A stretch of 64,000 bases of DNA. It comes from Holothuria scabra (lineage: Eukaryota > Echinodermata > Holothuroidea > Aspidochirotida > Holothuriidae). The notes beneath the pieces were generated by a model that did not search any database, was not told the origin of the DNA, and was given only the letters and a program-made list of their open reading frames with translations. How positions within the stretch are numbered: the first letter of the stretch is position 1; the number at the start of each line of letters is the position of its first letter. Shown here piece after piece: positions 1-11,325 of the stretch. The translations under genes were made by a program, and so were the position numbers. Location of the stretch: the NCBI GenBank assembly GCA_037179385.1, contig CM074181.1, positions 51,842,297-51,906,296 of the forward strand, in the 5' to 3' direction.

Positions 1-191
1 TGAGAGACAAAAGCACTTCAAGTCTGAAACATGGTAGATGAAAAAAGTTGAAAGTTTATCAGTCAGCTTTATACTTCTTTCATCTGAGAGAAAAATGGTT
101 GTCCATCGGACAACCAACCTTTAACTTTTGGTTGTCCGTATGAAATTTTAGTTGTCCCGGACAATCGGACAACCATGAAAATCGAGCCCTG
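1..191 (-). repeat. Family F inverted-repeat element, copy F1 (cut by window edge)
   Basis: This stretch matches, in reverse complement, the start of a second copy at 55918-56262. Both share the terminal CAGGGCTCGATTTT, repeated GGTTGTCC/GGACAACC words, and a run matching the reverse complement of TTCAAGTGTTTCTGTCTCTCA. A short palindrome with GGTTGTCC arms lies at 97-115. The element runs off the window start, so its other end is missing. It is non-coding; the open frame crossing it is a by-product of the repeat. Confidence 0.75.
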
Positions 192-1054
192 ACCTCTATG
201 CTTGAAATACCTGAATACACTTGGGGAAAAACTGCTTTGCCTTTAATATTCACTCTCAATGCCAGTTCTTCACACTTCATTTTGAGTTGAGCCACGTTCA
301 CACTTCAACTACTTCGGATCAGAAAAGTGGTGAATTTCTACTAAAATCTTCTCTGATGGGAAAGAACCAAAGACTTGCCAAGTAGTGTAAATATACAATT
401 TGCATCAAATGTTTATGAAAATAACATGTTAACTGATTTTTCTTTTTTTTTTGTGACGTCACACTGACAGACAGCTTTTGTTGGAAGCCTGAGGTCCGAC
501 AAAAGCAGTCTGTCAATGTTACCTCATGAAATAATTAGTACTCATTTATGTTTTGGAATTATGTGATACAAATTACATATTTAAAGTTTTGAAGTTTTTA
601 AAGTTTTGGGTCATTTCTGACCTCAGCCTGAATCGGAACCCCATCAAAATTGTTTGAAGTGTAACCTCGGCTTTACTGTTGTTGAAGCATATGCAGTGTC
701 TTACCACAATTCTAGGCATTATTTCTGCCATCCTAGTTAGTTAGTCCAGGGTTACCAGTGTCAAAAGATAAATCTGGCTACAGCAGACACTGTTCACTAC
801 ACAGTAGCAGTGTGAATGATCTGGTATCTGTTTATGGCCCATACATCTATAAATCTTTCTTTGCTAGTCCATAGTTCATGAAGGGTTTTCCAAACAAAAT
901 TTCAACAGTATAAATACAAAACCAAACCAAACAGAAGAAGAAGAGTACTTTAGCTCAGGTAAGAAGCCAATCATTCCATGTCCACTGCTTGGTTTGGTGA
1001 ATTTGTGGAAATATTAAGATAAACATGAACAAACCATTCAATTCATTTGTCATG
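192..1054. other. Region downstream of DAG1: 3' UTR and/or intergenic
   Basis: This lies directly downstream of the dystroglycan stop codon on the minus strand and probably includes its 3' UTR. I found no canonical AATAAA on the minus strand here; a variant ATTAAA (plus-strand TTTAAT) lies at 242-247. The polyadenylation site is therefore unresolved and may lie outside the window. A perfect TGACGTCA (CRE palindrome) is at 454-461. No other coding signal is apparent. Confidence 0.4.
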
Positions 1055-3310
1055 TTAAGGGGGTACATATGGGGGTGGCACCCTGTATCCTGGGGTATTG
1101 ACGGGAGCCTGTTTCCGACTCTCTGGCGGCGTTGAGGAAGGGGGGTCTGGTTTTTGGTATGGTGGTGATGTTGAAACATCTGTCATTGGTAGCGAGTTTT
1201 TGTCGTCTTCATCCGAGCTGACTTTGTGATTGTCATTACCATTGAGCAGTGGTTCCCTCGATCCCTCTTGTACGCTGTTATACTCTGGAGGCGGTAAAGG
1301 AGGCTTTTCTGAGGACATTATGAGAGGACTGGAAGAGTTGGCTGGTGGTTTCTCAGCCTCTTCTATTTCATCAGGGAGGATAATAGGGATACCTTTGTTA
1401 ATGAACGTGTCATTGTCTTCATCGGATAGTTTCCCTTTCCTATGTTTACGGTACAATAGCAGTATAATAATACCAGCAATGAGGAGGATACCAACTACAA
1501 CTATGGTTGCTACTAGGGTTACCCAGGCTCCATCTTGTTCCTCTGGATTAACAGGTAAGGCTTGGGTATGGCTACCTTCAGTGGTGGGTGACGTAGTTAC
1601 TGTAGTTGTAGCCACACATGCCCCAGCCTCCATTGCTTCCACACCTGAAATAGTGTAATTAGGGGCAAAGGCATCAATAAGTGCTTGAGTTGGGGTTCCA
1701 TCAGGATTAACCAATTTACTCATTATTTCGTTGATAAGTTCTGTTTGACATGAGTCTTTATCTAAAGTGTTGTTGGTCCATGAAATAATAACAGAACCTC
1801 TTTTGATTCCTGTAATGGTTATAGCACTAGCATCCCCATCACCAAAGATGCTTGCAATCCTGTTCAATATTTCCAGCTGAAGTTCTACATTATTGATGAA
1901 TTCATCATAATCAATATTTAAAGTAGCCCCCATGGCCACTGGTGGAGGTTGCACCTTTTCTTGATCGGCCGCCTTTATGATCACCACCTCAATTGGCATT
2001 ACTGTTGAAACACCGTACCTGTCTTGTGCTGACATATAAAATGAGTTCCTGTCTCTACCATCTGGGAAGGTGGATGGTGGAAGACCATGAAGCATCTGCT
2101 TCTGCTTGTCAAATTTCAACCAAAACTTCTTATCCAACTTGAAACCATTACTATCAACCACATCGATAGTAAGGTCCCTGGTGTTACCATCTTCATCGAT
2201 GAATGTGTCTGCTGGAACAACGAAGAGGAGGGGAACTCCCTCTCTGGCATCAATACGGTTGATTTTCTTATTGATGACTGGTGCTTGGTTGACAGGTGGT
2301 GGTGGTGTTTTGTCTGGTTTCTTTGTGGGAATAGATGGTGTGGTACTGGTAGTGACAACGGGGGTAGTAGTCACCTCAACAGTGGTTGTCAGTGGTGGAG
2401 TAACTGGCATGGTAGGTGTTGTGCTTCTTGGTGGAGTTGGAGTTGGGGTTGGCTGTATGGTTGGTGATGGTGTCATGACTGGAGTGGACACCATTGTGAC
2501 AGTTCGGCTAGGCTTCACTGAGGTTGGCATAACCATGGTGGGAGTTGGTACAATAGGTGTGGAAATTGATGGCACCACTCTTGATGATGGCGGCATAGTG
2601 GTCTCTGTAGCTATGGTTGTTACTCTAGGTGTTGGTGTTGGGAAGGGCGTTCCAGCTAGGTTTGCCTGCCTCCGAACCCTCAGCTTGTTCTTTGTCTTCT
2701 GCCCAGTTACCTGCCACCCTATGACATTGTGCCCAAATTCTTTGGCCATAGAATTGTCCTGAGCAGCTGTTTCTAGAATAGTAACAACTGGTAAGTTTGC
2801 GGCATTTTCTCCACACCCAATTTTCCAGCTAAGTGATACACCACTGAAATGTCCTTTTGGAGTGTTACCAGGACCAGTCACTAGGACCTTTTCATCAAGG
2901 GCAGTCTTTCTGCCCTTTGGTAATAACCTGAAAGCCCCAATTTTCAACATGGAATATTGTGACATCTTGGCTACAATGGCCACACGCTCTTCGGCAGACA
3001 ACCTTGACCATTCCGCATCAAGTATGATAGATGCCACTGCTGGGAGTTTATCTTTGGGGCAAACAACTTCAGAGTCATCTTCCTTGATGGCACCAACACC
3101 ATTTGATCTGAAAGTGTCCTCTGGGCTGACACTGACTGAGAAGACTTCTGATAATTCCGTGGCAGCAGAAGAGTTTGTCTTGTGGCCAACAGCTGTGACT
3201 GAAATGTAGTACTGTCCTATATCGGCATCGGATGGGATACCCTCAATGACGTTGGATGCCTCATCAAAGTACAACCAAGATGGGATCTGTTGGCTGTCTG
3301 CTTCTGTAAC
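1055..3310 (-). CDS. DAG1: Dystroglycan, coding exon 2 (residues 94-844 plus stop)
   Basis: Dystroglycan links laminin-type matrix ligands outside the cell to dystrophin inside it. This exon encodes 751 residues; numbering is for the joined 844-residue precursor. It holds the rest of the first cadherin-like domain (to about 158), the S6-like domain (about 174-300, C177 and C259), the furin site RVRR (304-307), a Thr/Pro/Ser mucin region (about 312-432), a second cadherin-like domain (about 434-540) and a SEA-like domain. The alpha/beta autocleavage site is G598-S599 in KRGSVIISW. C614 and C658 match the beta-subunit disulfide pair. A helix at about 688-713 spans the membrane, followed by basic RKHRKGK, PPPEY (766-770), PPYQ (809-812) and the C-terminal PPPYVPP. 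The acceptor is a T-rich tract then ATCAG just before GTTACAGAAG. The open frame continues upstream of 3310, but that part is intron. Human DAG1 has 895 residues, so the length is normal. No frame damage is visible. Confidence 0.97.
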   Translation of the reverse strand, partial: VTEADSQQIPSWLYFDEASNVIEGIPSDADIGQYYISVTAVGHKTNSSAATELSEVFSVSVSPEDTFRSNGVGAIKEDDSEVVCPKDKLPAVASIILDAEWSRLSAEERVAIVAKMSQYSMLKIGAFRLLPKGRKTALDEKVLVTGPGNTPKGHFSGVSLSWKIGCGENAANLPVVTILETAAQDNSMAKEFGHNVIGWQVTGQKTKNKLRVRRQANLAGTPFPTPTPRVTTIATETTMPPSSRVVPSISTPIVPTPTMVMPTSVKPSRTVTMVSTPVMTPSPTIQPTPTPTPPRSTTPTMPVTPPLTTTVEVTTTPVVTTSTTPSIPTKKPDKTPPPPVNQAPVINKKINRIDAREGVPLLFVVPADTFIDEDGNTRDLTIDVVDSNGFKLDKKFWLKFDKQKQMLHGLPPSTFPDGRDRNSFYMSAQDRYGVSTVMPIEVVIIKAADQEKVQPPPVAMGATLNIDYDEFINNVELQLEILNRIASIFGDGDASAITITGIKRGSVIISWTNNTLDKDSCQTELINEIMSKLVNPDGTPTQALIDAFAPNYTISGVEAMEAGACVATTTVTTSPTTEGSHTQALPVNPEEQDGAWVTLVATIVVVGILLIAGIIILLLYRKHRKGKLSDEDNDTFINKGIPIILPDEIEEAEKPPANSSSPLIMSSEKPPLPPPEYNSVQEGSREPLLNGNDNHKVSSDEDDKNSLPMTDVSTSPPYQKPDPPSSTPPESRKQAPVNTPGYRVPPPYVPP

Positions 3311-3642
3311 CTGATGACCAAAAAAAAAAATATATATATATACATAAAATACATATATAGTGTGGGCATGTTTTTCTCTCATGAGGAATGAAAAATAATG
3401 TCTACATGTTAAAGTTGTAACTGAACACATGCCAGGGTACCATTACAAATATATAATGCTTTTATTGTGAATTAAATGTGGGAAAGCATGTCATGGTATT
3501 TTACAGGTCACGTGTATGTACTTCCTTGTTATCACCCAACAGGTAGTTTTATTTTATTTCTGAACAATTTGTGTGAATGTTCCCATGCAGTAATTCCATT
3601 GACAGGAGTTTATTTACAATTAATTACAATGAAACTTCCACT

Positions 3643-3898
3643 TTAAAGGTATGGAGCAGTCCCCTAAACCTATTTTGAAGCAACAGCTAAATCCTTCAGT
3701 TTTCTTCTTATTTATTTTCTAAGAATCTTTTATCAAATTTTATGACCTAACTATTGCATATTCAAGGTAAACCAAGCGCTTACTTCTAGTAAATTTCACA
3801 TTTCGAGGAGAAAATTTTTGTCACAGGACTCTCACCAGCCAATCATAAAACAGGACAGTTTACTTCAACAAGTTGGGGTAACTGCTCTTGCCCTTTAA
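3643..3898. mobile_element. Family A TTAA MITE, copy A1
   Basis: The ends are inverted repeats: the left reads TTAAAGG..GAGCAGTCCCC and the right reads GGGTAACTGCTCTTGCCCTT followed by TTAA. Both ends sit on TTAA, the target used by piggyBac-type elements. The interior matches copies at 6668, 35889 and 58688. It has no coding capacity, so it is non-autonomous. Confidence 0.8.
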
Positions 3899-4054
3899 TT
3901 TAATTGATATCAAAACAACCACAAAGATCAATCACAGCACTTTCCCTTTTAAAAAAACGATCTATTAAATATTAATAACCTCTGGAAATAGAACAAACAG
4001 ACAACTCTGTGAACTGTTAAAATTGACTGAACAAGAGGTTTTTCAGACAATGTG

Positions 4055-4301
4055 AGTCCATCTGCATGGTCAAGTGGTTTGAGCAGAAGACTTACATTCC
4101 GGAGGTTCGGAGTTCCAGTCCTGGCTGGGTCATACCAAAGACTTTGGAAATGCAACCTAATGCCATTGCGCTTGGTGCTCAACTTAAGCACTGGAATAGG
4201 GAAAACAAAGCCAGTGGTCCACAACCGGAGAAAGGGTTGTGGCCGACTGACTTAAACCACTTGGTTAGAAACTGGGCAATAAAACTCCATCTAACCTAAC
4301 C
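4055..4301 (+). mobile_element. SINE family 1, full-length copy with target duplication
   Basis: A tRNA-like head starts near 4063: TGGTCAAGTGG fits the RNA polymerase III A box perfectly, and AGTTCCAGTCC about 35 bases later resembles a B box. The body ends in AAACTCCATCTAACCTAACC, a short CTAAC-type tail. The copy is flanked by perfect 12-bp direct repeats, TCAGACAATGTG at 4043-4054 and 4302-4313, which is strong evidence of retroposition. At least eight other pieces of this family lie in the window. The short open frames across it are artefacts. Confidence 0.9.
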
Positions 4302-5401
4302 TCAGACAATGTGGTTACAAGAAAGTCAACCATCACAAAAAGACACCAATAACTGTAATACATACACACATCAATTTGTTTCCCCAAATTCCTGACACTA
4401 CTCGTCTCTTGAGAATCAAAAATACAGTCTTTCACACAAAATGCTTTGCTGCCCTCTATTAAAGCATGCACTTGTAGTTCAAGTGAAATTATGAACAAGA
4501 GCTGGTTGTGGACCATGTAATATACTTTTCGAAGCTAGCTAGCTACAGACAAGAGAAAAAGCTCAACCTGAAAAAGAATCTGCTCATAAACTTCAGCTAA
4601 TGAAGTACACACATGGAGGAGGGATCTCTGTGCCTATTATAAACATTTCACCTTGATATTTTGTAAATAAACTTAGTTTTGGTAGTCCAACCGTTTTAAA
4701 AGGACAGGACTAGGTACTCTCGTTTTACCTAAGCCAAAACTTGGAAAGTTCTAATTTTTGGCCTAATGGAAACTCAGAAATTGGAACAGTTTCTATTCAA
4801 TTGGAATGGTTGGCAGATCTGGTACCACCTCTTTCTTCTGCAATGCATCTCAGCAGTATGAGAATATGAAATGAGAGGTTTTTCTAGGACTGATCCACTT
4901 TCAATTCGTAACTTGGGAAGAGCTGTCAGTGGTTTAAAAAAACAGGAGTTAAATATTTAATTCAGAAGCTGAAGACAAGGAAGTGAGGTGTTGGCAATTA
5001 ATTTTTTAAATTTGCTATTCCAACTGTGGCAAATTTTTAATTTGGGTCAGATATTCGTTTCATAAAATATGAAGACAACTTTCTTTAAGGAAATAGATAG
5101 AGGCCTGTAGCAAATCTGCTAGGAATTGTGACAAGGGTGGGAAATAGTGTTTTTTTTCTGGGAACAGGAGATGGGAGGGTACAGTACGATGAACTTTTCA
5201 GAAGTGAATAGGGAACATAATGTGTAAAATATTTCATTTATGATACTGAACAGATGTATACAAATTAATACTAGAACATAAACATAATACTTTCTAACTT
5301 GAATTCAAACAGAAGGAGCCTTGTTACACTGAAGAAGAAATTGTGTTCACCTCTGAATGTTATTTTGGCTCTAGAGTGAACTTGATAGGTTTAAGTTGAG
5401 G

Positions 5402-5706
5402 TTAAAGGCCCAATTCTCTCGCCTCAAACAGTACCACTTCTCCTAACCTTCATACTTAAGCCTCTTCCACAATTATCTGAAATTCATCCTCATCCAGACA
5501 CAGTCTCAGTTTACTACTTCAGAGTGAGTATTAAACGGCTCATTGTTTAAAATCAAAACACTCTCAGTACAGTTCATGCTATGTAATATAAGCTGTAGCA
5601 CTTTGCATTGTTTGAATTAGCTGTCAATCAAAGAGCTGAGCCAATTGAGAATTTTGGTATACCCCTACCAAAATTGCAGTTTGGGGTGAGAAGATTGGGC
5701 CTTTAA
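5402..5706. mobile_element. Family B TTAA MITE, copy B1
   Basis: The left end is TTAAAGGCCCAATTCTCTCG and the right end reads GTGAGAAGATTGGGCCTTTAA, near-perfect inverted repeats of about 27 bp carrying TTAA at both edges. The interior contains CATCCAGACACA and CAATCAAAGAGCTGA, which recur in copies at 8916, 33483, 59014 and 60645. No coding capacity; non-autonomous and probably piggyBac-mobilised. Confidence 0.85.
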
Positions 5707-6667
5707 GTTTTGCAGCTCAGTTTAAGTAAAATTACTGATGTAAAAGGGAGATCACAGGCACATTCCACTATAAACTATGGATTTTATAGGCAAAAATATT
5801 AATCAGTTACTAATCATGGAATTAGGTTCCCATGGGTTTCCTTGTTCAAATTTGGCAGAACCATCACATAAGTTCCTTGACTTGTACACATTCAAAATGA
5901 CAAAATTCCATGACTTTTCCATGACTTTCAAGGACCTTGACTGATATTTCCAGCACCTTAAAAATGCTCAGCTAGATCCCATATTTTTTTCACATAATAA
6001 CATACAACAATTAGTCCATTTCTTTAAAATTCCCTGCCTTTTTCAGGACCCTTTGAAAAATGGCTCACTTTCCCTGACTTTCCAAGACCTGTTACAGACA
6101 ATGGTTCTCCTAGATTTTTGAAATCCTAAGGATAGTAGAGCCCTGTGATAAATTGTAACTAACAGAGTACCAACCACTGACTCTGGTGTTAATTTTGTAC
6201 ATGTATTCCTGTGGATTGAGTAAAGTTTGGCACAAATACAGGCTGGCTAAATCACTGCTTCCAATTCCTGACAGCCATTTGTCTTACAACTTAAATGATG
6301 AGTCAATATGTGCCTAATTAAAAAAAATTCACTTTACTTGACCAGGCAATTAACGCTACTTCTCCAGAGAGCTATGAATGTGTCAGAAAAGGTCATGGGC
6401 ATTGGACTCTTTTGAAGACTCTAGTCCCAAAACCAGAACACAGGTGATAGCTGACCTCTCATGGGGAATCAGGGCATGGAGAAAATTTGAAGTGTAATTA
6501 TCTAGTACAAAGTAATACTGCCAGCTTTGACACTATCAGTGCTTCCAAAAAGGTGAGGGCCGTTGTAAAAAGAAGATCCATGGGACACCAGTCACACCAT
6601 CTAAAATATTTAGACAAAACTTGGAAAAAAAAGAAGTCCATTTAGAATTAACACAGGATGCCTCATA

Positions 6668-6940
6668 TGAAGGGCAAGAGCAGTCTCCCCAACTTGAAAT
6701 CCTGTAGTACACAGTACTGTTTTATGATTGAACCTTAAGAATCATGTGACAATACTTTGTCTCCCCAAATGTGAAATTAACTACGCAGTTACTGCTTGGT
6801 TTACCTTGAATAAATGCAATATTGAAGTCCTAAAATTTTCTGAGAGACATTTTGAAGAGAAATAGGCCTAGCCTAAGAAGGAAATTGTGAGATTTATTTG
6901 ATGCATCAAAATATGGGATGACTGTACTCTTGCCCTTTAA
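6668..6940. mobile_element. Family A TTAA MITE, copy A2
   Basis: The left end AAGGGCAAGAGCAGTCTCCC and the right end GATGACTGTACTCTTGCCCT are inverted repeats. The right end closes on TTAA; the left flank is TGAA-like. The interior follows the family order, including AATGTGAAATTAACT and a GAAGAGAAATAGG stretch. Confidence 0.8.
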
Positions 6941-8021
6941 ACAATTCATCTGTGACAATTTGGTATAAACTACAGCACGTGAATCTCTTCGATATTTATG
7001 AGCTGCAACTGAATGGATTGTACAATTTATTCGGCAAAGACCTGAAGCAGTGCTTTTGCACTTAAAAGCTAATCTAGGGAGGGGGTGGGTCAGATCCAGA
7101 TTAGATCATTGGCCTCCACCCTTACTTTTTTGCAGTTAATCAAAGCCCTTAGCAAGGGATCAAGAAACAATCTTACGTCATTAACAATACCTCCGGCAAT
7201 AGAACCCATTGAAAAGACTGTTCCATCTTCCTGGCCATGGATCATTTTGATCTCAGCTCTACTTTATCTGGCAAATTTCACATACATCCCTAGGTAACCT
7301 GTGAACTTTACATTCTTAGCCATTCTCTCAAACTGGCAGCTTAAAACTCCACAATGAAGGAGCAAAATAGACTGGAGAATATATGCTAAGTAACACTAAA
7401 TATTACTGTGACAGGGAGGTGGGTCGGCAGGTTCAAGAGTGATGCATAGTGATAAAATATTTCCCCTACATGTCCTGGAATATGCCATCAAAGTGTGGGT
7501 GTAGATCATTCACCACATATGGTGACAACTGTCAAGAAAATGACACTGTTGATAAAAATTATGTAATTTTTTTTCAAAAAAGGTCATAGTAATTGCAAAG
7601 CTAGTCTACTTATTTCACAGTTTGGCAGCCTGGAATTCCACTCTTAGTGTTTTCCTATTCTCAAGGGACTAGAAAGATGTCCAGTACAACAGTTGTGACA
7701 AATTTCTCTGAAGCTAGAAACTACTAGCTTGGTGAGAAAATGAAGTTCTGATGTATCTACAGTACTAGACCAAAAAATCTGTCTTTGAGCAGATATAACC
7801 TCATGAACTTTTTATTTGCCTTTGACCTCACCTTTTCCAAAAAGAAATAACTAAGAATTATGGGTGATTAATACATGGCCAAGCCTGAATCCCATAATCC
7901 TTTGTAACTGCCTTTTTGGCAAGGGGTCCATGGTGACAAATTCAATAGTGAAGAAGTCTAGGTGCATCAATTTTATATTCCAAACTTTACAACGAACCAT
8001 AAATTAAGGCCTTCAGTAGTT

Positions 8022-8155
8022 TTCACAATTCTCCTTATATTTTCAGCACAGTACAGAAAATAAGTAAATTTCCCTTTAACTGCCCACATTTCTTTCCAGA
8101 TGCTCAAATTTTCCAGGAAGGAGCCTCCCAGCTTCCCAACTTTTTCCACCCATGC
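8022..8155. repeat. Family Q dispersed repeat, copy Q1 (partial)
   Basis: It shares the ordered words ATTCTCC..TATATTTTCA, GGAAATTT, ATGC.CAAATTT and GGAGCCTCCCAGCTT..TTTTTCCACCCA with 51185-51362 and 63433-63608. No clear terminal repeats or coding capacity; class unknown. Confidence 0.5.
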
Positions 8156-8915
8156 ATGCTTTTACATGACCCAAGCAATACTGCAGTATCTCAGTTATGA
8201 GTCCAATAGAATCCATCCAAATTTCTGAATGTTATCATTCAAGCAGGTTGACATTGACAAAAACATTGATTTTTCCATCAAGTTTGTCATTAAAATTCCT
8301 TGGGAAGCATAGGATAATAACTCTCTTCCCTTTTATATGGAAAGAAGAGATCACAATTCTGTATTTTATACAAACAGACATCTCTGTATCTGAAGTCAAA
8401 TTTCATCTTGGATTTGACTGTCAGTGAAAGCACCATTAGTGACCATTGACCTCCAGGTCAAAATAAACATCAAAAGCATTTGAAAGCTGAGACATAACAC
8501 TAAATATCTTTAGGGGAAACAAGCTTTCCTGAGTGATATCTGGCTGCCAATGACTTCCATATTTTCAAACTACTGCATATACTTCAGGTTTTCTGGAGAG
8601 TTCTGCTTTTTCAAACTGCACAGGAATACTACCTTACCATCTTGCCAAATGCAAATCATGTACAACAGCTCCTTGAGCTGGTTTGAGCAAATAATTCGAA
8701 ACTAAAAGAGGCATATAATTAGCCCACTGAACATTCAAAATGCAGGACTGTCTGATGTGGGTTAACTCTGAGGCAATGAATTTAGAGTAAGAGGGCGCCC
8801 TTCTGGATTTTCAATGTCCATCCCATCACCCTGTTGACTTGCCAAAGGATTACCGCAGATAAAGTAGGGTTTACACCTAGAAAATAGGGGGTACAGAGGC
8901 TTATTGCAGGTATGT

Positions 8916-9223
8916 GTAAAGGCCTAATCCCCTGATCCCAAACAGTTCCAATTCTCCTGACCTACTTACTTAAGCCCCTCCCACATCTGCCTAAGACTCA
9001 TCCTCATCCAGACACATAATCTCAGTTTATTGCATCAGATGGAGGAGTATATACAAGACCCCAATGCATAATCAAACTCTCAGTACAGTGCATGCTGTGT
9101 GCCATGAGTTTTGGTACTCTACATCTTTTGAACTTTGCTGTCAGTCCAAGAGCTGTGCTAATTGAGAATTTCAGTGGACTACTACAAATAATTACATGTA
9201 GGGTGACAGGATTAGCCCAATAA
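8916..9223. mobile_element. Family B MITE, copy B2 (diverged)
   Basis: The start (AAAGGCCTAATCCCCTGATC) and the end (GTAGGGTGACAGGATTAGCCC) pair as inverted repeats, and the interior has CATCCAGACACATAATCTCA and AAGAGCTGTGCTAATTGAGA as in other B copies. The TTAA edges have decayed to GTAA and ATAA, so this is an older copy than B4 or B5. Confidence 0.7.
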
Positions 9224-10839
9224 CATTTCAAAAATGGTGAGAAAAGGGGTCTTTAAGGACATTCACTTGCTTCGAAGTGGAAATGACATCAATGCAGTAT
9301 TTCTCTCTTCATGCAAGAGCATGGAGTTGGCAAGAGAAATTAGGGGAGAAAGAGAAGAGGCAGAGGGGCATCAGTAGAACAAAAGGCACATTTACACTCT
9401 GGGAGAAAATATTAAAATCTTTTAAGTCTAAAACACTTTATGGTTTGTTCCTTCTTTGCGCAGTACAATCACATCACACTTTTTGATACCTTACGACTCA
9501 AACATCCATTGCACTTTACTCCCCTAGGGGGTGCATAGATGTCTGATAAGTGAATGAATGAATTTGTAATCTCGGAATGTACACATGACGAAACAGCCGA
9601 CCCTAAAGACGAGGAAGATGCTGTACAATATGACAAATTCTGGGTTAATGACATGTAAGTGTAACATCTTCCTCCTCAGGCACCTGAGTTCCCTTGTGGG
9701 ACGCAGATTTGGTTTGGAAATTAGCAAGATATTTGTTCTACAAATATGTGGGCTTCTCTCCGCAGCATTTTAAAGGAATGTTTCCTATGAGTGTGGGAAC
9801 CTGCCCCAGGGTAGTGAAAGCAAAACATGACATCATTAGCAAAATGTTTGTGAAGATGAAAACCTTGAAAGGCATGGGTGCAGTATCTGTAAAATTAACA
9901 CTGATTTTTGATCTTGAAAAGGGTAGCCTACCTAAATATTGACCAACTGAACAAATTATCAAATCAATCAATGAATTAATCAATGAATTAATCAATCAAT
10001 CGATCAAATCAAACTTTATAACTTTTCAAAGTACTCATCATGCCTGGAAGTGTGTGTAAAGAAACAGTTTACAGATAGTTGTAACGTGAAATCGACAAAC
10101 ACTTAAGTGAGTTATGAACAAGATACCCATCAGACTCCTAGCACAGCTGCATGTGCCCTGGTCTTTCTTACTACCTCCCCAGCTCATTCCTCCTATTGCT
10201 TGCTTGAATTAATTCAAAGACATAGGGGAAGGCTTCCCAAGCTCCCACAACTCCTTTCCACATTACATTCTTTTAAAGAAGATGACTAGGTTATGATCCC
10301 AGCTTGTACAGTAAGCCTGGTTTTATCCTTATCTTGATTGAAATATGCCAGAAAGTCTCCCCTGCTAGTCATGGTGAAGTGTTGAGACCTCAAGTAGCCC
10401 AGTCCCCCTCCCTCTAATAATCCTAAATCCCTACCATCCGCAGTACAATTCCTATAAAGCATAATATCTTCCAATTAATGTATTATGTGTTTTGGATTAA
10501 ACGTGAATTCATGTCACATGATCCCTGTCCTCAATCTTCCTTGAGATAAATAATTAAGTATATTACAAACATCCTGCTTTCTAAGTATGTAGCATTTCCC
10601 CTAGCACCGTATATGATTCCTCCCACTTTAACGCAACTGAAAGTCTTAAGCTTACAAAATGCGCAGAAAAGCATTGGCAATAAGGCAAGTTAAAGGAACA
10701 ATCTCACTGGAGGGGAGAGGGGGGTATAAAAGATTATTATACAGCAATTAAGCCCACTCTACCAACTTTAAGAAATGCAACTGTCTCTTTAGAACATAAG
10801 CAAGAGCAGCCTAAGTGGCACAGTAGTGTTGAAAGATGG

Positions 10840-11235
10840 ATGATTAGTTTGAGTAACAAGCAATTGGACCATGCTTTTAGTTTCCTGGATTTTCATTACC
10901 TACAGTATGAAGCTTGTTCAGTCATATCCCTAATACCTGACAAAGTGAACAACGAACAGATTCTTTTGAATATTCCTAGAAATAGTGGCCCTCGAGACTG
11001 GTTGAATGTTAGTGAATATTCAGGAGAAGGTTGCTTAGTTAACATTCTCTCCACTAAATACCTCTGCCTCTATATCAACACTGAACATGAAAATTGCAGC
11101 TGGACAACTTTACAAACTAGAAGTTCTGAACTGTCAAGCATGGGAATTGAAATCTATTACAAAAAGCTCACCTTTTACCTTACTAGTTGTAATAGGGGAG
11201 GGCCAGGAAGGGGGAATGAAATGTGGACAAAGTAA
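10840..11235 (+). CDS. Unrecognised 131-codon open frame inside the DAG1 intron
   Basis: An ATG-started frame of 131 codons ends at TAA. The sequence AAAGTAAGT overlaps the end and could also be read as a splice donor. The protein shows no signal peptide, membrane segment or domain I recognise. It lies antisense to DAG1, in its intron, with no visible promoter or polyadenylation signal. Open frames of this length arise by chance in 64 kb of DNA, so it is most likely not a gene. It is recorded because it is one of the longest unexplained frames here. Confidence 0.12.
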   Translation: MISLSNKQLDHAFSFLDFHYLQYEACSVISLIPDKVNNEQILLNIPRNSGPRDWLNVSEYSGEGCLVNILSTKYLCLYINTEHENCSWTTLQTRSSELSSMGIEIYYKKLTFYLTSCNRGGPGRGNEMWTK

Positions 11236-11325
11236 GTAATTTCTACAAGATATGTTCTACAGAATTTTGTCAACTATTATTGTTGTTTTACAAAACATTT
11301 CCCCTGAACTTATCTGGCCCACAAT

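Noticed and set aside
2106..2762. 218-codon Gly/Val/Thr-rich plus-strand open frame
   Set aside because: It is the antisense of the Thr/Pro mucin region of dystroglycan; ACN/CCN codons read backwards give GGN and GTN codons.
3311..3430. N-terminal extension of the dystroglycan exon 2 frame
   Set aside because: The extra 40 codons are poly-T and (TA)n intron sequence ending in a splice acceptor; exon 1 supplies the true N-terminus.
4063..4140. A functional tRNA gene
   Set aside because: Pol III boxes are present, but no complete cloverleaf is visible, a SINE body follows and target duplications flank the whole unit.
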